Shown here piece after piece: positions 1 to 10,948 of a stretch of DNA of 64,000 bases. A model generated the notes under the pieces. The model searched no databases, had not been told where the DNA came from, and saw only the letters and a list, made by a program, of their open reading frames with translations. Origin of the DNA: Allorhodopirellula solitaria (lineage in GTDB: Bacteria > Planctomycetota > Planctomycetia > Pirellulales > Pirellulaceae); NCBI RefSeq assembly GCF_007859855.1, contig NZ_SJPK01000002.1, positions 582,186-646,185 on the forward strand, given 5' to 3'. The first letter of the stretch is position 1. Every line of letters starts with the position of its first letter. Made by a program: the position numbers and the translations under genes.

Positions 1-582
1 GACGACCCGCAGCCCTTGCTCGTCCTGCAGAAGCTTCGCGAAGAGGGGAAGATTCGCAAAATCGGGATCTGCACCCCCGAGCAGGACCAAAACTGTGTCG
101 TGCAGCTGATGCGAGATGGCTTGGTCGATGTCGTCCAGATCATCTTCAATTTGTTTGAGCAGGAGCCTGCCGCTCAATTGCTGCCGGTTGCCGCCGAGAC
201 AGGGACGGGCGTGATCGTGCGGGTGTCGCTCGATGAGGGTGGATTGACGGGGAAATATGCGGCCGATCACGAGTTTCCTGCCGACGATTTTCGCAGTACC
301 TACTTTGGCGGCGATCGGATGCAGCGGACGGCGGCTCGGGTCAAGGAAATTGCTGCCGATCTCGAGGAACTCGGTGTGGCCGAGGATTACTCTCTGCCCG
401 CAGCGGCGATCAAGTTCGCGGGGTCGCATGAAGCCGTTAGTACCGTGATTGTGGGGATGCGGAACCCACGCCAGGCGGCGGATAACGTGGCCTCGGTGGG
501 GTTGCCCAATTTCACACCGCAGGCATTGCAACGGTTGCGACGGCACCAGTGGTTGCGAGGTGTGTGGTATGGGGGACAATGA
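1..582 (+). CDS. Aldo/keto reductase family protein, C-terminal part (5' end outside window)
   Basis: The frame is open from base 1, so this is the C-terminal part of a longer gene; the first in-window ATG at 16 is internal. The visible 190 or so residues fit the second half of the aldo/keto reductase (TIM-barrel) fold: an LxxLREEGKIRKIGI strand, then a VVQIIFNLFEQ strand like the family's core, and near the end a VSTVIVGMRNPRQAADNV segment that matches the NADP-binding C-terminal region (typically I-P-G-hydrophobic-R/K). The family reduces aldehydes and ketones with NADPH in the cytoplasm; the substrate cannot be told from this fragment. The catalytic Tyr/Lys/His half lies upstream of the window. 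pyrG follows 39 bp downstream on the same strand. Confidence 0.8.
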   Translation, partial: DDPQPLLVLQKLREEGKIRKIGICTPEQDQNCVVQLMRDGLVDVVQIIFNLFEQEPAAQLLPVAAETGTGVIVRVSLDEGGLTGKYAADHEFPADDFRSTYFGGDRMQRTAARVKEIAADLEELGVAEDYSLPAAAIKFAGSHEAVSTVIVGMRNPRQAADNVASVGLPNFTPQALQRLRRHQWLRGVWYGGQ

Positions 583-2271
<1,689 letters not shown>

Positions 2272-2272
2272 G

Positions 2273-2779
2273 ATGACGGACGAATCCTCCCCTAGGGACA
2301 ACAAACAAGAGCCTGAATCCGCACCGAAGATCATTGTGGATTCGGACTGGAAAGAGCAAGTCGAGAAAGAGAAAGCAGCGGCTGCCGAGGCAGCAGCTGC
2401 GCCGGAGATCGAGGCCGCAACAACCCCGGCCGATGAAACCGCTGACGCCAGCGATGAAACTGGCACGGGCGGAGCGGCAGACGACGTTGCTGTTGGTGAG
2501 GCCACCGAGGCCGGTGCTGCAGGGCAACGGGCGATGCCAGAGCCGAGTTTCGAGGTCTTGGTGTCGATGCTCTTCACGCAAGCGATTAGCGCCTTGGGGC
2601 AAATGCCCAATCCGATCGATGGCAAGACCAGCGTGGACAAGGCGATGGCCAAGCACAGCATCGACATGCTCGAAATGCTCGACGGGAAAACCAAGGGCAA
2701 CCTCAGCGACGATGAATCCCAGATGCTCAGCGAAGCCCTGCACGCGTTGCGGATGGCCTATGTCGGCGTGCGTGGATAG
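2273..2779 (+). CDS. DUF1844 domain protein
   Basis: A 168-residue protein of unknown function. The ATG at 2273 was chosen over upstream in-frame starts because those lie inside pyrG and would encode non-homologous sequence. Residues 1-90 or so are low-complexity and acidic (Ala/Glu/Thr/Asp runs). The last 75 residues hold the recognisable DUF1844 core: FEVLVSMLFTQAISALGQMPNP, then a helical stretch ending in an LSDDE...LHALRMAYV segment. DUF1844 proteins are small helical proteins common in Planctomycetes and some other phyla; their biochemical role is not established. Only 1 bp separates it from pyrG, which suggests co-expression rather than a shared pathway. The family call is good, the function is unknown. 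Confidence 0.75.
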   Translation: MTDESSPRDNKQEPESAPKIIVDSDWKEQVEKEKAAAAEAAAAPEIEAATTPADETADASDETGTGGAADDVAVGEATEAGAAGQRAMPEPSFEVLVSMLFTQAISALGQMPNPIDGKTSVDKAMAKHSIDMLEMLDGKTKGNLSDDESQMLSEALHALRMAYVGVRG

Positions 2780-2867
2780 CGATTCGCTGGGACTACGCCA
2801 CCTTGATTAGAAAACACAGCAATCGTTGCGAATTCCTTCGAAATCTCTCAACCGGTGCCAACCTAGC

Positions 2868-5800
2868 ATGAGCCGATCCTGTCCAATTCTGCTCGTCATT
2901 TTAATTCTCGCCTCGTTCGCGACGGCGATCGAAGTCGGGGCTCAGGACAGAGGAGATTCCGAGTCGGATGCGGCGGCGGTGGCGATCTACGCCGACGCTG
3001 CCAACTTTCAAACCAACGGTGTGACGGAGTTGGCGATCGACAGCTGGAAGGAGTTTCTGAAGAAATTTCCTCAGCACTCACTCGCCCCCAAGGCGGCTCA
3101 CTACCTCGGTGTGTGCTACATGAGCACCGATCCGCCAGACCTCACCGATGCTGCAAACGCATTTCGGGTCGCTCTCCAAACCGAAAAGTACGAACTGCGT
3201 CAAGAAAGTTTGTCCAATCGAGCTTGGTGTCTCTACGCCGAAGCGACGCAAGGCAATACACCGGACAGGGAACTGCTCGGTGAGTCACTGAAGACATATC
3301 AGCAACTGTTAGAGGAATCCCCGGACTCGAAGTATCGCGACCGAGCCTTCTTTTATAGTGGTGAGGTCGCCTACACGATGGGCAATTTGAAACAGGCGAT
3401 CGGGTATTATCGCCAACTGCTACAGATGGACGGTGCCGAGAAATCGTCGCTGCATTGCGATTCGCTCTACGCACTCGGCGTGGCGCAGGAGGAGGCTGGC
3501 GAGAACGACGCCGCCGCCAAGTCCTACCAACAGCTCTTGCAGGCCTGCGCCGATTCGGATTTCGTCGTCGATGTGCAGTTGCGGCTCGCTGATTTGAAAA
3601 TCCTCCACCAGCAATTCCGTGACGCTATCCCGCTATTGCAAACGGTAATCGATGAGTCGGATGGGCTATCGATCGACGACGATAAAGCTTTGGCGATGTT
3701 CCGCCTGGCTTTCTGCGAAGCGCGGCTGAGCAAACCGAACGAGGCGGCCCAGGGCTACGAGCGATTGATCGAGACATTTCCCACGTCACGCTTCGTGCCA
3801 GCATCGAGGCTCGCGGCGGCCCAGTCTTACTACCAGGCGGGGCAGAGCGACCGGGCGGCCGAGAAGTTTCGCGCTGTGCTCGAAGGTGACGATCGTGTTG
3901 CCTCGACCGAAGCGGCTCACTGGCTGGTGCGTATCGCGTTATCCAAGGTCTCACGATCAAGTGCTGGTTCGTCTGAGGCGCAAGCGGCGGCAGAGTCCGC
4001 GTTTGAAATCGCGTCGCAGCAGTTGGCACGAGGCACGGAGGGAGAGTACGCCGTCGCGCTGCAGCTCGATGCAGCGGAAGCTCTTTCGTATCAGCAAGAC
4101 AAGCTCGACGAGGCGCTCTCGTCGTTCGAGGCCGTGGCCAGTGATCATTCCGAATCGCCTCTGGCTCCTCGGGCGGTCTACAACGCCGCCTACACGGCGC
4201 TGCAGTTAGGCCGTCACGACCGCGCCCTGGAGCTGGCAAGTGATTTTGCGGATCGCTACGCGAGCAATCCTCTGGCACCCGACGCCGCGTTCATTGGGGC
4301 CGAAGCCAATCTGCTCTCGGGAAAACCCACTGCAGCGGTCGATGCCTATCGCGAGTTGATCGAGAACCCAGTCTACCGAGAAAATCGCCAAAGGGCGCAG
4401 TGGATAATGCGCAGCGCCATCGCGCTGCAAGCCGCCGACGAGCCGGCGAAGGCCGCCGAGATGATCCAACAGAATCTCGCTGAGTTTGAAGAGCCATCGG
4501 AGAAAGCCGATGCCCTGATGTTGGCTGGGCAAGCCGAGTTGAAGACAGGCGACGCAGCGGCGGCGGCGATATCGTTTCAAGCCAGCCGTGATGCGAGCCC
4601 CGATGGTGCGCAAGGCGACGAGGCGCTGCTCTTGTCGGGGAAAGCCGAAATGGCAGCGGGCAACCGCGAAGCCGCCACGAAGAAGTGGCGTGAACTGATC
4701 AGCACCGCTCCGGAAACCCAGTCAGCCGATCAGGCACGCTACCAGTTGGGGCAACTCGCTAGCGGTGAGGAGAATTATAAAGCCGCGATCAAGCAGTTTG
4801 ATCCTGTCATCGAGTCTGGTCGTGATCCGGCCCTGCGACCCTTTGCTCTCTATGGCAAGGGTTGGGCCCAAATGTCCTTGCACGAGCATGCCCAGGCGGC
4901 CGAAACGCTCAGCCGAGTGATCGATGACTTTCCCCAGCACCCGATTTTCGATGACGCGTTGTTAGCCCGCGGCATCACCTATCGGAGCCTCGAGCGGTAT
5001 GACCAGGCAGCCAGTGATCTCAAACGCTTTCTCGCAACCATGCCCGAGGGCGAGCGACTCGGCCATGCCCTGTATGAGCTCGCACTCGTCCAGCAAAACC
5101 AAAACCTCCCTGGGCCGGCCGCCGCCAGTCTGCGGCGGATCGTGGAGGAAGTCCCCGCCTATCCTGAGATGGGCAACGTGATCTATGAACTCGGTTGGTC
5201 GCTCAAAGAAGCCGGTGAAGCCGATGCTGCGATGGAACAGTTCGAGGATCTGATCGCAAGCTATCCTGACAATCCAATGATCAGCGAAGCGGCGTACTTC
5301 CTCGGTCAACGACAATACGGCGAAGAACAATGGCAGGCTGCGGCGAAGTCTTTTGCAATTGCCGCTGGTCCGGAATCGCAAGCAGCCACGAGCGACAACG
5401 AGCTGCTTGAGAAATCCCTGTACCGCATGGGGTGGTCTCTCTTCAAGTCAGGTGACTATCCCGGCGCCGAAGCCGCCTTTGTCCGGCAGTATCGCAGCGC
5501 CTCCGATGGGCCGTTGATTCTCGACGCGATGATGATGGTTGGGGAGTCGCGGTTTAAGCAGAATCAGTTTGAAGAGGCTTTGAAGGCTTACACCAAAGCG
5601 CGTGAGAAAATCGTCGCCGACGATGATACTTCGAAGACAGTACGCGACGAAGCTGAGCGGCAGGTGCGGGAACTCACACTCCTGCACGGTGGTCAGAGTG
5701 CCGCTCAGATCGAGGATTGGCAAGCCGCGATCCAATGGTATGACGAGCTGCGGGAACGATTCCCGGCAACGACCTATCTCTCACAGGTGTTCTATGAGAC

Positions 5801-6203
5801 CGGTTTTGCCTATCAGCAAACGGGCCAGGACGAGCGGGCCTTGCAGCTCTATGGCGAAGTCGCTGATAACTACCGCAACGCCGTGGCGGCGCGGGCCCGG
5901 TTCATGATGGGAGAGATCTATTTTGCCCAAAAGGAATACGCCAAGGCAATTCCCGAATTCCAACGCGTGATGTACGGTTTTGGAGCGGAACAGGCACCCG
6001 CGGAGATTAAAAACTGGCAAGGCAAGAGCGCTTTCGAAGCTGGCCGATGCGCCGAGTCATTGTTCGATATTGCCAAGACCGGTTCTGCGAAATCAAAAGC
6101 ACGCGGTTTTGCCACCCGATTTTACCAATATGTCATCGACAAACATGCGGACCATGAGTTGGCGGTTCAAGCAAAGGAGCGGTTGCAAGCGATCCGAGGC
6201 TGA
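2868..6203 (+). CDS. Large secreted tetratricopeptide-repeat protein
   Basis: I start this at ATG 2868 (1111 residues), not at the TTG at 2826, because 2868 gives a clean Sec signal peptide (MSRSCPILLVILILASFATAIEVGAQ, cleavage near residue 26). The rest is an almost continuous array of about 34-residue helical hairpins of the TPR/Sel1/YbgF type. Recurring phrases include AAHYLGVCY, YRQLLQ, ALYGKGWAQ, AAYFLGQRQYGEEQWQAAAKSF and MMGEIYFAQKEYAKAIPEFQRV. Such solenoids are scaffolds for protein-protein contacts; an export signal puts this one in the periplasm. It precedes an ExbB/TolQ-like and an ExbD/TolR-like gene, which recalls the tol locus where a TPR protein (CpoB/YbgF) sits beside TolQ/TolR. 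This one is several times larger. Partner and cargo are unknown. Confidence 0.85.
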   Translation: MSRSCPILLVILILASFATAIEVGAQDRGDSESDAAAVAIYADAANFQTNGVTELAIDSWKEFLKKFPQHSLAPKAAHYLGVCYMSTDPPDLTDAANAFRVALQTEKYELRQESLSNRAWCLYAEATQGNTPDRELLGESLKTYQQLLEESPDSKYRDRAFFYSGEVAYTMGNLKQAIGYYRQLLQMDGAEKSSLHCDSLYALGVAQEEAGENDAAAKSYQQLLQACADSDFVVDVQLRLADLKILHQQFRDAIPLLQTVIDESDGLSIDDDKALAMFRLAFCEARLSKPNEAAQGYERLIETFPTSRFVPASRLAAAQSYYQAGQSDRAAEKFRAVLEGDDRVASTEAAHWLVRIALSKVSRSSAGSSEAQAAAESAFEIASQQLARGTEGEYAVALQLDAAEALSYQQDKLDEALSSFEAVASDHSESPLAPRAVYNAAYTALQLGRHDRALELASDFADRYASNPLAPDAAFIGAEANLLSGKPTAAVDAYRELIENPVYRENRQRAQWIMRSAIALQAADEPAKAAEMIQQNLAEFEEPSEKADALMLAGQAELKTGDAAAAAISFQASRDASPDGAQGDEALLLSGKAEMAAGNREAATKKWRELISTAPETQSADQARYQLGQLASGEENYKAAIKQFDPVIESGRDPALRPFALYGKGWAQMSLHEHAQAAETLSRVIDDFPQHPIFDDALLARGITYRSLERYDQAASDLKRFLATMPEGERLGHALYELALVQQNQNLPGPAAASLRRIVEEVPAYPEMGNVIYELGWSLKEAGEADAAMEQFEDLIASYPDNPMISEAAYFLGQRQYGEEQWQAAAKSFAIAAGPESQAATSDNELLEKSLYRMGWSLFKSGDYPGAEAAFVRQYRSASDGPLILDAMMMVGESRFKQNQFEEALKAYTKAREKIVADDDTSKTVRDEAERQVRELTLLHGGQSAAQIEDWQAAIQWYDELRERFPATTYLSQVFYETGFAYQQTGQDERALQLYGEVADNYRNAVAARARFMMGEIYFAQKEYAKAIPEFQRVMYGFGAEQAPAEIKNWQGKSAFEAGRCAESLFDIAKTGSAKSKARGFATRFYQYVIDKHADHELAVQAKERLQAIRG

Positions 6204-6409
6204 TCCATTCCTCAGCATAGGCTCGATGAAGTTTTGCGTGAAAATAGAGGCTTTGGGGTGACTGGCGGCATTGGCTCGGTGAAAACTTTCGAACCGATCG
6301 AGAGGTTTCGCGTCGCTGTCGCTTGACCGCGCCCCGTTCGACAGTTTGGCCTGTCCGTTGTTAAAATTGACTCCTCCAACGATCCCGCGTCGCAACTGAA
6401 AGTTCGAGT

Positions 6410-7432
6410 ATGCGTTTCTCTCCGCTCAACGACAGCCCCGTTCGGCGATTCTCTGTCGCCCGAGGCTGGACCCACGTGCTCACCCTGGCTTGGGTCGGAT
6501 GGATCGTCGCCGCCTCATCGCTTCCTCTGTTGCATCTGACCACAGCATCGGCACAATCGGCGAGCGTTGAGAATGGGCCGGAGATGATCGACTCTGCGGA
6601 GATTGAATCGATTATCAATGAAGTACCCGAGCCGGTGGCGGGTGACGGGGAAGGACCGTCGGGAATCGATTTGTACTCACTGATCTCGCGAGGTGGTTGG
6701 TTCATGGCCCCGATCGGGTTAATGAGCATGCTGGTCGTGACCCTGGCTGTGGAGCGAACGCTATCACTGCGAACGAGCAAGATCATACCGAAGTCGATGT
6801 CCAGACAACTCGCCGATCTCGCTCTGACGCCAGATCAATTTTCCCCACCAGTGGCCTGGGGGATCTGTCACCAGAATCGTTCCCCTGCGGCGCGTGTGGT
6901 GATGTCCATGTTGATGCGCACCGGTCAACCGCTCGGTGATATCGAGCGAACTGCCAACGAGACGATCCAGCGTGAAGCGGATCGATACGCCGCGCCCGTG
7001 CGATGGCTCACACTGGCTGCTGCGGCGACCCCATTAATGGGTTTGCTCGGGACGGTGTGGGGGATGATTGTGGCCTTTCACGAGTCGAGCAATCTGACGG
7101 CCGATCGCAGCCGTAGTGAGCAGTTGTCCGAGGGCATCTACACAGCCCTGGTAACGACGCTGGCAGGGCTGATCGTTGCGATTCCCGCCGCCATTCTCGC
7201 GCAGTATTTAGAGAACCGAATCGTTAAGCTCTTTCACCGAATCGAAGAACTGGCTTTTGGGATCGCCCCCGGATTGGCGAGATTTACTGGCCGGTCGCGA
7301 CTGGATTACGACGGGCACCTGCGTGCGATCGAAGGGGCGCCACCGCCCGTCCAATCCAACGAACCCGCGCAGCAAAAATCACGGGGCAGGGGAAACATTC
7401 CCACCCCGCCACCCGTCGCCTCTCCCTCCTAG
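6410..7432 (+). CDS. MotA/TolQ/ExbB-type proton channel protein
   Basis: Inner-membrane channel subunit that, with an ExbD/TolR partner, couples the proton-motive force to work in the periplasm. Of 340 residues, the first 45 or so form an extra signal-like hydrophobic segment ending near ASAQ, followed by an acidic periplasmic stretch. The first canonical membrane helix is GGWFMAPIGLMSMLVVTLAVER. The family core lies in the second half: LTLAAAATPLMGLLGTVWGMI, then GIYTALVTTLAGLIVAIPAAI, the two conserved pore helices. The tail is Pro/Gln-rich and basic. It sits between the TPR gene and the ExbD-like gene on the same strand. No TonB/TolA gene is visible nearby, so whether it energises transport, envelope integrity or motility is open. 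Confidence 0.9.
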   Translation: MRFSPLNDSPVRRFSVARGWTHVLTLAWVGWIVAASSLPLLHLTTASAQSASVENGPEMIDSAEIESIINEVPEPVAGDGEGPSGIDLYSLISRGGWFMAPIGLMSMLVVTLAVERTLSLRTSKIIPKSMSRQLADLALTPDQFSPPVAWGICHQNRSPAARVVMSMLMRTGQPLGDIERTANETIQREADRYAAPVRWLTLAAAATPLMGLLGTVWGMIVAFHESSNLTADRSRSEQLSEGIYTALVTTLAGLIVAIPAAILAQYLENRIVKLFHRIEELAFGIAPGLARFTGRSRLDYDGHLRAIEGAPPPVQSNEPAQQKSRGRGNIPTPPPVASPS

Positions 7433-7584
7433 GTGCCGCGTCACCAATCAATGTTTCGTAATGGATCTTGGGAAAGATCCTCCTCAACACAGACCTTTCA
7501 TCAGATCCACTCCCTCAAAAGATATTCTCTCGAGTCCTGGGAATGGGGCAGGCCTCGTTCTCGAAGGTTCTTAGGTACCAGCCG

Positions 7585-8007
7585 ATGGCTATTGAACTCA
7601 AAAAATCAAACATTGCCGGAACGCTCAGCCTGACGCCATTGATCGATGTCGTGTTCTTGCTGCTGATCTTTTTTCTCGTCACGAGCGAGTTTGAGGACGA
7701 AGAACGGCAGCTCGATATCGTTCTACCATCAGCGACCAGCGCGGTGCCGATGACGAGCAAGCCGCGAGAAATCGTCGTCGATATCGACGAGGAGGGAAAG
7801 ATTTACTTGCATGGAGAAGAGACGCCTTTGGCTGAATTCGAAACACTGCTTGAGGAAGCGGTGGCGAGTAATCCAACCAACCAAACCGTTGTGATTCGTG
7901 CCGATCAAATGAGCAGCTTCCAGCCTGTCGTCAGCGTGATGGATGTTTGCAATCGCACCGGCGTGAGTGACTATTCCGTGACAACCCAAGATCTGCCTGG
8001 CGGCTAG
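7585..8007 (+). CDS. ExbD/TolR-type biopolymer transport protein
   Basis: 140 residues, starting at ATG 7585 (MAIELKKSN). Upstream in-frame starts would add 39 residues unlike the family. The start is followed by the typical N-terminal layout: short cytoplasmic segment, then LTPLIDVVFLLLIFFLVTSEF. That helix contains the conserved Asp (in LIDVVF) which carries protons in ExbD/TolR. The rest is the small periplasmic domain ending in VIRADQMSSFQPVVSVMDVCNRTGVSDYSV, a standard ExbD closing segment. It should pair with the ExbB-like product encoded 152 bp upstream. The 148 bp after it carry a short dispersed repeat (8029-8111) and lead to the toroid-domain gene. Confidence 0.93.
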   Translation: MAIELKKSNIAGTLSLTPLIDVVFLLLIFFLVTSEFEDEERQLDIVLPSATSAVPMTSKPREIVVDIDEEGKIYLHGEETPLAEFETLLEEAVASNPTNQTVVIRADQMSSFQPVVSVMDVCNRTGVSDYSVTTQDLPGG

Positions 8008-8028
8008 CCGGGCGATAGATTCAATCGA

Positions 8029-8111
8029 CATGGGCGCCGCAATAGTGAGCCGAGTGCTGTGAAGCCCCGGGTAGCGACGCCCACCCGGTCGCTAACGCGT
8101 TTCGGCTCACT
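8029..8111. repeat. Short dispersed repeat, family E, copy 1
   Basis: The spacer between the ExbD-like gene and the next gene has a 10-bp perfect inverted repeat: AGTGAGCCGA at 8044 and its complement at 8102. Its left half, including the phrase CAATAGTGAGCCGAGTG, recurs at 47431-47478 downstream of another gene. It looks like a REP/MITE remnant. No coding capacity is seen. Confidence 0.6.
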
Positions 8112-8155
8112 GCGAAAAGAGTTAAGCCTCGCTTCGATACTGTTCTAGGAACCCC

Positions 8156-10948
8156 GTGTCTCCCAACGAGCCCAAACCGCACCCCTCCCATCCACCGGCG
8201 CCTGCGAATCCGCTCTTCCACATCGATGATGTCGAGGACGAGGTGAGCGAGCCGATGTGGCCGTTGGACGTTGGGATGGCCGCACTGGCGGGACTGGTGC
8301 TGTATATCGTCTGGAAGTACCTGTCGTTTGACGACCCGCGTATTCTCCATAATCGCTGGGCTTATCTCATTGCGGTGCCGTTGATCACGATCGTGCTCTC
8401 GGTAGGACTGCACTTCGTCGCGTCCCAGTTTGTGAAGAAGTCGATTCAGGTTGGGTTTCTTTTCAGCACGATTGTGCATCTGCTGTTGCTGATCTTAGCG
8501 GTGCAGTTGGTCATCTTTCCGCATTATTTCCCCGAAGCCTTTGCAGGCGTCAAACGCGAGCGTTCGCCCATCCGCAAAACCGTTCCCGAGTATCTTTTTG
8601 AGAAACCGGAAGAGACCGAAACGGTGACGCCGGATTGGTCTCGACCGGTGGATACCGAGACGACATCGAGAGTCGTGCCGCGGGAGGACCGTCAGATGCC
8701 CCCGCTGTCGCGTTCGGCGCCGCAGCTCGAGATGCCCAAGCCGCGAGAGCAGCCCACACCGTCGCCGCAGAAATTCTTGATGCAGCGACCCGAGCCGGAA
8801 TCGTCCGAGCCCAAACCTGCTGAGGCCCCCTCCAAACTAGCGCGTCAACGGATCCAGCGAGAAACGCCAACGATGCCAACGGAAGCATCCCCAGAGGCTC
8901 CCAGAGTCCAGAGCGTTCCGCTGCCGAACGATGAGGTAGCGCAGGCAGATCGAGCTTCGGCCGCTGCGCGATCGGACCGGCCGCGGACCAATCCCACGAC
9001 ATCGATGGCGGCGGCCGCCCCGGATCTGCCGCAGAGAGAGGCTGCTCCTTCGCCCACGCCCGCGATCCGTCAGCTCGCCGATGCGATGCCTCAGGTAGGG
9101 ACGTCTGGGTTATCACGCCAACGCAGTCAACGCCGCCGCCCCGATCAGGCACCTCCTGCTGGATCGGCGCCTGCTCCTCCTGCGGTCGCGGTCGCGAGGC
9201 TTGATGTGAGTGCTGAGCGGATGGTTGCTCCGACCGACACTCCCATCCAACGGCGCAGCGATGCCGTCGGTGCTCAGCTCTCAGCCGCCGCTGCGCAGTC
9301 CACCGTGCCTGCCGCGACGGCGCAACCAGAGGTTACCGCAGGCAATCTGCCGCAACGCAGCGAGATGGCGTCGATGGCGGGGCGCCCCGAGCCCTCGCTC
9401 GATCCGACCGAGCGAAGCCGGCCCCGTTCGACACGCCGCCGCGGGCGATCCGGACAAGGGCAAGCCGTCGGTGATGCTCCTAGCATCGGCGCGATCGCCG
9501 AGATGCTAGCCGACGCCACCGGTGAATCGGAGGCTGCCGGGCCTTCGAGCGACGATCTCGCCGAGCGGTCCATGAGCCAGACACCGCGACAGGGTAAGGC
9601 GTCGGGGGAGACCGAGGGAATGCCCGATTTGGCAGTGACATCGGATCCGATCTTGGATCTCATCGCCCCCCAAGGCGAGGTCGGTTTGGCGCGAGAGTTT
9701 GCCGAGAATGCAGGTATGTTGCCGTCGGACGAACCCACCGAGATGGCGTCCATGGACCTCTCTCGACAACGGCGGAAACGTCGCCAGGTAGGCGGGCCGA
9801 TCACGCCCGCGGGAACCGCCATCGCGGCCGTGGAGCAATTCAGTCGCCGTGTCCAACGCACCAAAGGCGGCGCAGCTCCGGCGCCCGCAGGGATGGTGGG
9901 GCCAGAAACCGAGGAAGCGATCGAGCTGGGGTTGGCCTACCTCGCGTCCACTCAGCAGGAGGACGGCAGTTGGTCACTCCAAGGCCATGGTGAGGAAGTC
10001 GTTCTGCGGAGCGATACCGCCGCCACCGGCATGTGCTTGCTCGCCTTCCAAGGCGCCGGTTACACCCACCGACAGCATCAGTACGCGTCGGTCGTTGCCA
10101 AGGGCTTGAAGTTTTTGCTCAAGCATCAAAAGTCCAACGGTGACCTGTATCGCCTCGAAGACCCCACCAGCAATCAGAACGTGGCCCTGTATTCGCACGG
10201 GATCGCGTCGTTGGCGCTATGCGAAGCCTATGGGATGACACAGGACCCCGAGCTCAAGGAGCCCGCCCAACAGTGCATCGACTACATCGCTGCGACTCAG
10301 CATCGCCGCCGTGGTGGTTGGCGATACACGCCGCAGGTTAGCAGCGACACATCGGTAACCGGATGGATGATGATGGCCGTCAAGAGTGGCGAGCTGTCGG
10401 GATTGAATGTTTCACCGGATGTCTACGAAGGCATCGACCGCTGGTTGAGCCTCGCCAAACTCGGCCCCGCGCGACTCGATCGTTACGTCTACAATCCCTT
10501 CGCACCGGACACGCCGCAACAAGTTCATGGGCGTCTGCCCACCCCGACAATGACCTCCGTTGGAATTCTGATGCGGATGTACTCGGGATGGAGTCGTGAG
10601 AATCCCGACATGCAGTCGGCGGCCGATTATATTCTCGAACATCCTCCGAGAATTGGCACCCGCGAGGAACAGTTACGCGATACCTATTACTGGTATTATG
10701 CCACCCAGGTCATGTTTCACATGGGCGGCGATTATTGGAAAACATGGAGCGGGTACCTCACTCCTGTGCTGATTGATAGCCAGATCAAACGTGGTCCCCA
10801 AACAGGGAGCTGGGACCCCGAGTTTCCTGTTCCCGATCGCTGGTCTCCGCACGGTGGGCGGCTCTACGTCTCCGCTATGAACCTGCTCAATCTCGAGGTC
10901 TACTATCGGCACTTGCCGATTTATGAAGAAACGGCGGGCGATGAATGA
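8156..10948 (+). CDS. Membrane protein with C-terminal squalene-cyclase/prenyltransferase-like toroid domain
   Basis: 930 residues from a GTG start. Three hydrophobic helices lie near the N-terminus: VGMAALAGLVLYIVWKYL, AYLIAVPLITIVLSVGLHF, and VGFLFSTIVHLLLLILAVQLVIF. Residues 140-560 or so are a long Pro/Ala/Arg/Ser-rich region predicted to be disordered. The last 360 residues form an alpha/alpha-toroid domain of the terpenoid cyclase/prenyltransferase superfamily, with repeated units such as GLAYLASTQQEDGSWSLQGHG, GLKFLLKHQKSNGDLYRL and CIDYIAATQHRRRGGWRY. I do not see a DxDD motif of class II cyclases, so enzymatic cyclisation is doubtful. A binding role like that of other secreted toroid proteins is possible. 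It overlaps the next gene by 4 bp (ATGA), so the two are translationally coupled. Its place after ExbB/ExbD suggests an envelope machine. Confidence 0.75.
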   Translation: MSPNEPKPHPSHPPAPANPLFHIDDVEDEVSEPMWPLDVGMAALAGLVLYIVWKYLSFDDPRILHNRWAYLIAVPLITIVLSVGLHFVASQFVKKSIQVGFLFSTIVHLLLLILAVQLVIFPHYFPEAFAGVKRERSPIRKTVPEYLFEKPEETETVTPDWSRPVDTETTSRVVPREDRQMPPLSRSAPQLEMPKPREQPTPSPQKFLMQRPEPESSEPKPAEAPSKLARQRIQRETPTMPTEASPEAPRVQSVPLPNDEVAQADRASAAARSDRPRTNPTTSMAAAAPDLPQREAAPSPTPAIRQLADAMPQVGTSGLSRQRSQRRRPDQAPPAGSAPAPPAVAVARLDVSAERMVAPTDTPIQRRSDAVGAQLSAAAAQSTVPAATAQPEVTAGNLPQRSEMASMAGRPEPSLDPTERSRPRSTRRRGRSGQGQAVGDAPSIGAIAEMLADATGESEAAGPSSDDLAERSMSQTPRQGKASGETEGMPDLAVTSDPILDLIAPQGEVGLAREFAENAGMLPSDEPTEMASMDLSRQRRKRRQVGGPITPAGTAIAAVEQFSRRVQRTKGGAAPAPAGMVGPETEEAIELGLAYLASTQQEDGSWSLQGHGEEVVLRSDTAATGMCLLAFQGAGYTHRQHQYASVVAKGLKFLLKHQKSNGDLYRLEDPTSNQNVALYSHGIASLALCEAYGMTQDPELKEPAQQCIDYIAATQHRRRGGWRYTPQVSSDTSVTGWMMMAVKSGELSGLNVSPDVYEGIDRWLSLAKLGPARLDRYVYNPFAPDTPQQVHGRLPTPTMTSVGILMRMYSGWSRENPDMQSAADYILEHPPRIGTREEQLRDTYYWYYATQVMFHMGGDYWKTWSGYLTPVLIDSQIKRGPQTGSWDPEFPVPDRWSPHGGRLYVSAMNLLNLEVYYRHLPIYEETAGDE

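Noticed and set aside
8156..10948. Calling the toroid-domain protein a squalene-hopene cyclase
   Set aside because: The DxDD motif and most of the catalytic layout are absent, and the membrane-plus-disordered N-terminal half is unlike cyclases.
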